From Hemerocallis citrina (lineage: Eukaryota; Streptophyta; Magnoliopsida; Asparagales; Asphodelaceae), in assembly GCA_017893485.1 (NCBI GenBank), contig CM030368.1, positions 171,619,004 to 171,683,003 of the forward strand: a stretch of DNA of 64,000 nucleotides, in the 5' to 3' direction. Position numbers and translations under genes: made by a program. This document shows positions 57,931 to 64,000 of this stretch, one piece after another (position 1 is the first letter of the stretch; the number at the start of each line of letters is the position of its first letter). The notes under the pieces were generated by a model, which had not been told where the DNA came from, searched no databases, and was given only the letters and a program-made list of their open reading frames with translations.

Positions 57931-58021
57931 ACTAAGTTTGATAGTATCTTTCATCTGATTAACCAGTAGCGGCACCGTCTCCCCTCGAAACAAAACCGTC
58001 GTTAGCGCAATCGACGCCCAC
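57931..58021 (-). pseudogene. OXA1 (YidC/Oxa1 family) exon fragment, second exon
   Basis: The minus strand encodes WWASIALTTVLFRGETVPLL followed by VNQMKDTIKLS, the first conserved transmembrane block of plant mitochondrial OXA1, an inner-membrane protein insertase. It is bounded by an acceptor (GTTGTAG, 58022-58023) and a donor (GTGAGT, 57930-57925). The frame joins correctly to the upstream exon (Asn-Trp-Trp across the junction). Confidence 0.8.
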
Positions 58022-58104
58022 CTACAACACCAACTCAAACATCAAAATCATATCTTCCTAAAACCCCCAAACCCAAAGCCCCAATCCCCAACAAACCAAC
58101 CTAC

Positions 58105-58310
58105 CAATTAAATCCAGTAGCCGAATGCACATCATCAATCACGTGCTGCAACACCACCACGAGCAGGTACGAATCCGCTACGACCGCGGCCACTTCACCT
58201 GGAAACGGCGCCGGAATCGCCGCCGCAGCAGTATTTACAACGGAAGAAGCGGAATCAATGACCGCGCCGCGCTCTGCATTTTTCGCGGTGGTCGCGCGAC
58301 ACGAGGGATG
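58105..58310 (-). pseudogene. OXA1 exon fragment, first exon
   Basis: The minus strand encodes an Ala/Val/Pro-rich stretch, then VLQHVIDDVHSATGFN, the conserved lead-in to the OXA1 core; it ends at the donor GTAGGT (58104-58099). The upstream boundary is not clear. A GC- and CT-rich leader-like stretch (58310-58400) precedes it. The intron 58022-58104 is preserved, so genomic DNA, not mRNA, was captured. Confidence 0.75.
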
Positions 58311-58649
58311 AGGAGAGAGAGAGGTGATGGGGATTTTGAGAGAGATGGAGAGGAATCGGCCGGGGGTTGAGATAGAGAGAGTTTGATTTTAGTGAGAGAG
58401 AGATTGAATTAAATGTGAAGCAAAAATTACGCTTGTGCCCTCTGATTGTTTAGGGATTAGGGGCAAAAATTGACAGAATTAACCCTATAATTTTTTTTAG
58501 CCTTTTGTGCTTATGGGGGCATGATAGTAAAATACCGCCAAAATGGGGCTTTGCTTAATAATAGTATAGATGTAGAAATTAAGGATTTTCTTTATGTTTT
58601 TCTTTTCTTCTTTCTTTGTTGGTAAAATCATAGGCCTCATATATATATA

Positions 58650-58830
58650 CTAGTAATTTACACGTGCGATGTACGTTTTAATAATTTCAAAAGGTAAAAA
58701 TAAAAACTCTGACGTAGAGAGGATTTGAACCGGAAATCTCTTTTATATTAGTTATTTACGTGCGTTCCACATGTTGGTAGAATGACAAATGACACTAAGG
58801 CCTTTCTCCCATTATTATATATATATATAT
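58650..58830 (-). mobile_element. Mini-Helitron, copy 1
   Basis: The minus-strand 3' end is hairpin ACGTACATCGCACGT, GTAAATTA and CTAG, followed by T. The 5' side (GGGAGAAAGGCCTTAGTGTC) matches the second copy but runs into an (AT)n tract at 58815-58837, which hides the TC start. About 170-180 bp, no coding content. Confidence 0.65.
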
Positions 58831-58837
58831 ATATATA

Positions 58838-59011
58838 GTAGTTTACACGTGCGATGTACTGCTTAATAAATATAGTTTTTTTAAAAGTAAAAATTCAGAC
58901 GTAATCTGGATTTGATCTAAAACCTCATTTACAATAGTTATGCACGTGCGTTGCATGGGTTGTTAGATGGACAAATTACACTAAGACCTTCTCCCATTAT
59001 AGTAGTAGAGA
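58838..59011 (-). mobile_element. Mini-Helitron, copy 2
   Basis: The minus strand starts TCTCTACTACTATAATGGGA at 59011 (preceded by A), continues GGGAGAAGGTCTTAGTGTAA and ends with hairpin GTACATCGCACGTG, TAAACTAC near 58838. Both copies share the GCACGTGCATAACTA-type middle. The tandem arrangement with the (AT)n tract between them suggests end-to-end insertion. Confidence 0.65.
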
Positions 59012-59390
59012 TAAGACAAAAATATTACAAAAATCGGGCTAGTTTGGGGACAAAATGTGGTCCGTGGCACCTGCCTGGGCTAATAGATCAAGATTACAAG
59101 CACCTTAAGGGTGCAGTTTGGAAACAAAAATTAAATAGAATTCATTTAAAGTGGAGCAGAGGTTTGTAATAGCTATTAATTAGGTGACTCTTGATCTCGG
59201 ACCGGATTACATGCGGCTTGTGTGCGCCCGCACGTCTCGCGGACACGAATGTTGGACCGACATAACCCCACCCCATGCAGAGCCACTTTTTGCTGCAGTT
59301 TTGATTTTTTTTCCTTTGTAAACGGCTGTTATAAATGCAGAAACGATTTTGTTTGCCGTTTTAGTGAGTATTAAATATTTTATCTGTCGT
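59012..59390. other. Intergenic DNA before the third copia element
   Basis: No supported gene. The ORF 58951-59169 overlaps a mini-Helitron and is chance. From about 59200 the base composition changes (CG-rich GCGCCCGCACGTCTCGCGG), possibly the start of the copia 5' LTR, but no TG...CA terminus could be fixed. Confidence 0.4.
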
Positions 59391-59394
59391 TACA

Positions 59395-59530
59395 ATGTAC
59401 GCATTATCTGCAGTTACACTGAAGGCATTCAAAGGCATTGACTGCTGTCTAGCGTTACAGTGTATGCATTCAGTAGGTTGTCTGCCGTTACACTAAAGGC
59501 ATTCATAGCCTTGTCTGCCATTACAAGTCC
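59395..59530 (+). repeat. Degenerate tandem repeat with GTTACACTGAAGGCATTCA core
   Basis: Four or five imperfect copies of TCTGCNGTTACANTG-NNGCATTC (near 59391, 59411, 59450, 59480 and 59514), in the presumed 5' LTR or leader of the third copia element. Confidence 0.6.
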
Positions 59531-59894
59531 CTAACCCCGGCCTCGACATCATAGGCGGAAATTGTTTTAAGGAGATTGTGTGCTACACAAGCCTCGACAT
59601 CAAATCGGTTTGATTTCATTATTTTCTTTTTCATTTCATTTTATTGGTTTTATTTCTCTCCTCCTTCTCTAGTTTTTGTGCCTCTCAATCATTAGAATTT
59701 ATGCCAAATTTTTTTGTAACCAAAGTTGTAGCAAAGAGAACAAATATTGAAGAAGTTGGTTTTATTGTAAACAAAATTTGTAACAAACTTAGAACAGTTT
59801 TTTGATTTTCTTGAATTCTGATTTTGAGGCACTTCTTTTCTTTTTCTTTAATCTGGAAAACTTACACTCGTGTTGCGTATTTTTCAGAATCGAA

Positions 59895-60770
59895 ATGACT
59901 ACTGCAGCGGAGAATGTTGTTGTGTCTGAAACGGTCCAAGTGCCGATTGCTGATACGACATAAGTACCGACTGCTGTTGCAGCACGAGTGCCAATGCCAA
60001 CTGTTGTACCTGTCTCAGTCTCCCATGGGACAACGGGCAGAATTTCAAAAGGTGGCAACAGAAGATGATGTTCTATTTGACCACATTGAATCTTGCAAGA
60101 TTCTTGAACGAAGAATGTTCAAATCTCAACAAAGATGAGAAAGATAACCAAGTCATCGCTACTGTGGATGCTTGGGAAAATGCTGATTACTTATGTAGGA
60201 ATTACATAATGAACAGATTAGCCGATTTTTTGTATAATGTATACATTGATAAAAGAACTGCTAAAGAACTTTGGGAATCACTAGACCATAAGTATAAAAC
60301 TGAGGATGTCGGTGCTAAAAAATTCATTGTGGGCCGCTTCCTAGACTATAAAATTGTAGATTCTAAAATAGAGATCAGTCAAGTTCAAGAAATACAACTG
60401 ATTGTGCATGATATTCATGCTAAAGGTATGAACTTAAGTGAAAGTTGTCAAATAGCATGTATAATTGAAAATTTGCCACTAGGTTGGAAAGACTTTAAGA
60501 ATTACCTAAAGCATAAGCGAAAAAAATGGGCATTGAATATGTCATTGTCAGGCTTCGTATTGAAGAAGACAATAGAGGATTTGAAAAGGTCGGAGTCATC
60601 AGTCATGCGGCCAAGGAAAATGTAGTGGAACATAAACAATGTTCCAACAAGAACAACAACAAGGGTCCCAAGTTGGGGCCTAAGGGAGGAATCTCCAAGA
60701 AGCCAAAGTTTTAAGACAAGTGCTTCAATTGTGACAAGATGGGTCACAAGTCTACTGAATGCAGACTACC
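59895..60770 (+). pseudogene. gag: Copia gag (UBN2-type) with zinc knuckle, broken
   Basis: The start ATG at 59895 opens MTTAAENVVVSETVQVP and stops after about 22 codons. The gag domain continues in another frame (60065-60625) with KELWESLDHKYKTEDVGAKK and LPLGWKDFKNYLKHKRKKW. It then shifts (60526-60714), and after a TAA at 60712-60714 reaches the CCHC knuckle CFNCDKMGHKSTEC (60721-60762). Confidence 0.8.
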
Positions 60771-60846
60771 TAAGAAGAACAAGAACAGAGAAACAAACAT
60801 TGTTGAAGGAATTGCTTAAGATGTTTCTGATATCAAGCTCTCAGCT

Positions 60847-61800
60847 GTGGTCTTGGAGGTGAACATGATGGGTTCAAACCCCAAGGAATGGTGGATTTAC
60901 ACTGAAGCTACTCAACATTTGTGCTCCAATAGAAGTATATTCTCCACTTTTGAACCATTGGAGAATGGGGAGAAGATGTTTATAGGGAACTTGGCTACTT
61001 CAGAATTCAAGGGCCAAGGCAAGGTGATCTTAAAGATGACTTCTGGAAAGGAACTGACTCTGAACAATATTGCATATGTTCCTGAAATCCATAAAAACCT
61101 GGTATCTGGTTCGTTTCTTAATAATCATGGATTTTGTTTAGTGTTTGAGTCAAACAAATTTGTTTTGTCGAAGAGTGGAATGTATGTTGGTAGAGGATAC
61201 ATAAGTAGTGGAATGTTCAAACTCAATGTAATGACCATGGTCAAAAATATTAATAAAGCTAGCTCTTCTACTTATATGCTTAAGTCTTCCAATTTATGGC
61301 ATGGTAGACTAGGACATGTTAATTATGATACTTTACATAGACTAATTAACTTGAATCACATACCAACATTCCAAATTGATTCCAAACATAAGTGTGAAAC
61401 TTGTGTTGAGGCAAAACTAACAAGATCATCATTTAAAAGTGTTGAAAGTTACACTGAACATCTTGATCTAATTCATACTGATATTTGTGATTTGAAAATG
61501 ATACAAACAAGAGAAGGTAATAAATATTTTATTATCTTCATTGATGATAGCACAAAATACTGTTATGTATATTTGCTTAAAAGCAAGGATGAAGCTATAG
61601 AGAAATTTGTTCTCTATAAAAATGAAGTTGAGAACCAACTCAACAAGAAAATTAAGGCGCTAAGAAGCGACTGAGGTGGAGAGTATTAATCTCCATTTGC
61701 TAACACTTGTGCTAAGCATGAGATTATACTTGAAGCTACAGCACCTTATTCTTCTCAGTCCAATGGTGTTGCTGAAAGGAAGAATCGTACATTGAAAGAA
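60847..61800 (+). pseudogene. Copia protease and integrase, broken
   Basis: The protease position reads WWIYTEATQHLCSN, with the catalytic Asp and Gly both replaced. The integrase zinc part is WHGRLGHVNYDTLHRL ... CETCVEA. The core has IHTDICDLK and KALRSD, then TGA at 61672-61674 in place of an Arg codon, and SNGVAERKNRTLKE with the third acidic residue. A frameshift lies near 61800. The pre-integrase segment (61080-61250) is well kept. Confidence 0.85.
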
Positions 61801-61801
61801 A

Positions 61802-62960
61802 ATGATGAATGCAATTTTAATAAGTTCTGGTTTGCCACCAAACTTGTGGAGAGAAGCTATACTTTCAGCTAACTACATTTTAAATAAGGTACCCAAAAAG
61901 AAAGAAGAGAAAACTCTATATGAATTATGGAAAGGAAGAAAGTCATCCTACAAGTACTTGCAAATGTGGGAATATCTTGCCAAGGTGGCAGTACCTCCAC
62001 CTAAGAAAGTGAAAATAGAACAAAAAATAGTTGATTGCATTGGCTATGCACTTAACAGTAGTGCTTATCGATTCTTGGTGTACAAATTTGATTACTGAGA
62101 TACCAAAGAACACGATAATGGAGTCCAGAAATGCATCATTCTTTGAAGATGTATTTCCATGTAAGTCTACGGAAGAACTAAGTTCTTCCAAACGAACTCA
62201 TGAAACTATTAGTGAAGATAGTGAAGACCAAGATGAAGAAGTTAAGGAGGAACCTCGACGCAGTAAAAGAACAAAAACGGAAAAATCTTTTGGTCTGGAT
62301 TTCTTGACTTTTATGCTTGAAGGTGAACCCCAAACCTTCAAAGAAGCGGTGAACTCTAGTGATGGTACTCTATGGAAAGAAGTCATCAAGAGTGAAATTG
62401 ATTCTATCTTGCAAATTCATACTTGGGAACTAGTGGATCTTCCACCAGGTAGTAAACCTTTAGGTTCCAAGTGGATCTTCAAGAGAAAAATGAAACCTGA
62501 TGGATCAATTGATAAATACAGGGCAAGACTTGTAATTAAAGGTTATAAACAAAAGGAGGGTCTTGATTACTTTGAAACATATTCTCCTATGACGAGAATA
62601 AATTCTATTAGGATGGTACTTGCAATAGCAGCTCTGCATAATCTTGAAGTACATCAAATGAATGTGAAAGCAGCTTTTCTTAGTAGAGATTTAGATGAAG
62701 AAATATACATGGAATAACCTGAGGGTTATTCAGCTCGATGACATGAAAAGAAAGTGTGTAAACTGGTGAAGTCATTATATAGCTTAAAATAAGCTCCAAA
62801 GCAGTGACATGAGAAATTTAACAATGTCATGATGACAAATGGCTTCAAGATCAATGAATTTGATAAATGTGTATATGTCAAAGACACAGAGATATATCAT
62901 TATATGTTTGTATGTAGATGACATGCTTATTATTGGAAGTAATGATAAGATTACTAAATA
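61802..62960 (+). pseudogene. Copia integrase C-terminus and reverse transcriptase, broken
   Basis: Frames 61802-62098 and 62031-62717 cover LPPNLWREAILSANYILNKV, an acidic/basic linker, then RT with WIFKRKMKPDGSIDKYRARL and HNLEVHQMNVKAAFLSRDL (Asp of the VKxAFL motif region changed to Asn). A TAA at 62714 stands in place of a Gln codon. Further on come several stops and the catalytic loop YVDDMLIIGSN near 62910. Confidence 0.85.
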
Positions 62961-63059
62961 TGTTAAAAAACATGTTGAACTCGAGGTTTGACTTGAAAGA
63001 CATGTGACTAGCTGATGTTATATTGGGAATTAAATAACAAGAACATCAGACGAGCTTAT

Positions 63060-63838
63060 TTTAAGCCAGTCACATTATATAGACAATATTCTTGGAAAGT
63101 TTGATAAAGATAATCCTGGAATTGCCAGAACTCCAATTGATCTAACTCTACATTTATCCAAGAATAAAGGAGAGAGTATTTCTCAAGTAGAATACTCTAG
63201 AATTATAGGCAGTCTAATGTACTTGATGAGCTGTACAAGATCAGACCTAGCCTATGCAGTTAGCAAACTAAGTAGATATACGAGTAATCCTAGAAGCGAG
63301 CATTGGCAAGCGATTACAAGAGTATTGTAGTACTTGCGTTTTACTTGTAACTATGAGCTGCATTATACAAGATATCCGGTTGTACTTGAAGGATACAGTG
63401 ATGCAAACTGGATATCTCGTGATAACTCAAAATCCACTAGTGGCTATGTGTTTACACTAGGTGGTGCAGTCGTTTCTTGAAAATCCTCAAAACAAACAGT
63501 GATCGCTAAATCCACGATGGAATCTGAATTCATTGCACTAGATAAATGTGGGGAGAGGCTGAATGGTTAAGCCACTTCGTTGAGGACATTCCAAGGTGGA
63601 CAATGTCTGTGCCCCCAATCTGCATACATTCAGAAAGCCAATCTGCAATTTGTAGAGTACAAAGTAATATATATAATGGTAAATCTAGACACATTCGTCG
63701 AAGACATAATACCATTAGACAACTACTCTCTACTGAGGTTATCTCTGTGGACTATGTAAAGTCAAAGGATAACATTGCGGATCTGCTAACCAAAGGGTTA
63801 AACAGAGAGCTATTAATAAATCATCGAGGGGAATGAGA
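63060..63838 (+). pseudogene. Copia RNase H and pol C-terminus, broken
   Basis: It encodes [39 protein letters not shown], a TGA at the usual Trp of the WKSSKQ motif (63478), then KSTMESEFIALDKCG. After a frameshift come SRHIRRRHNTIRQLLSTEVI and KDNIADLLTKGLNREL, the end of pol. Beyond 63838 I see only non-coding sequence up to the window end. Confidence 0.83.
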
Positions 63839-64000
63839 CTAAAGCCCATAAAAGAATAAGTCGATACAAAGGACACCCAACCTAACTGAGTGGAGATCCC
63901 AAGATCTAGGTTGAAAGAGACAACTAAATTGTAAAGACCAAGTTGGATCAATGTGGAGATTTTTCCATGTCCATTCCCATGATAAAATAGTGATACCCAT

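Larger units (their letters stand above)
56108..58570 (-). mobile_element. Helitron(s) carrying fragments of an OXA1 gene and a SEN1-like helicase gene
   Basis: On the minus strand the 5' end reads TCTATACTATTATTAAGCAA (58570 downward, preceded by A). The 3' end shows the hairpin ACGTGCATCGCACGT, eight bases and then CTTG (56108) followed by T. CTTG departs from CTRR by one base. A second 5'-like end (TCTATACTTCTATTAAGCAA, about 57762) lies inside, so two Helitrons may be nested or chained. No Rep/helicase of Helitron type is present. It begins about 60 bp after the receptor kinase stop codon. Confidence 0.6.
59895..63838 (+). mobile_element. Third Ty1/copia element, degenerate
   Basis: Gag, zinc knuckle, protease, integrase, RT and RNase H in copia order, broken by many stops and frameshifts. 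A PPT-like GTGGAGATTTTT (about 63954) stands near the window edge, where a 3' LTR might begin. The region 59530-59894 is AT-rich leader-like DNA; I did not find a primer binding site. The sequence resembles Tork-type elements (TNT1 relatives), but the lineage is not certain. Confidence 0.8.

Overview
The window looks like nuclear DNA of a flowering plant, probably a eudicot. Intergenic DNA is AT-rich and full of nested LTR retrotransposons, Helitrons, MITEs and retroposons. Intron-containing fragments of plant genes are present, and the one apparently intact host gene is a plant receptor-like kinase with GT-AG introns. I cannot name the species.

Layout. (1) 1-7264: 3' part of a Sirevirus-like Ty1/copia element (gag C-terminus, pol, an extra downstream ORF, PPT, 3' LTR), inserted in the RT domain of an older copia element (7265 to about 9900). 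(2) 10151-36860: nested Ty3/gypsy chromoviruses (Tekay/Del type). On the minus strand an LTR-internal-LTR-internal array runs 12328-31143, with LTRs at 12328-15962 and 20736-27288. The second LTR is split by a 2.9 kb solo LTR (22159-25035, 5-bp TSD). A plus-strand deleted element of the solo-LTR family follows (31158-35910). The array appears to lie inside an older LTR whose halves are 10151-12327 and 35911-36860. (3) 36889-40456: broken hAT transposase gene on the minus strand, carrying a 505-bp hAT MITE. (4) 40576-43954: a 3'-anchored retroposon with 17-bp TSD, a MULE-like element with long TIRs, and a fold-back repeat. (5) 43966-52392: a probable Helitron carrying exon 1 of eEF2, itself hit by a 3.7 kb solo LTR and a second retroposon. 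(6) 52680-53401: Harbinger-like MITE. (7) 53835-56047: three-exon LRK10L-type receptor kinase, the only convincing functional gene. (8) 56108-59011: minus-strand Helitrons, one set carrying fragments of an OXA1 gene and of a SEN1/UPF1-like helicase gene, plus two ~170-bp mini-Helitrons. (9) about 59200-64000: a third, broken copia element.

The most unusual signal is an 8-bp palindrome, AGTCGACT, repeated about 45 times and mostly set in pairs 20-21 bp apart (two helical turns). It runs through coding, non-coding and LTR parts of the Sirevirus. It recurs with the same spacing in two LTRs of a different superfamily (Ty3/gypsy; 23313-23680 and 34083-34473). In the Sirevirus it is read in different frames in gag and pol, so the nucleic acid rather than the peptide seems to be conserved.

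All retroelement proteins here are broken by stops, frameshifts or lost catalytic residues. All coordinates, repeat counts and TSDs were read by eye. Family assignments rest on recognised motifs, not on database searches.
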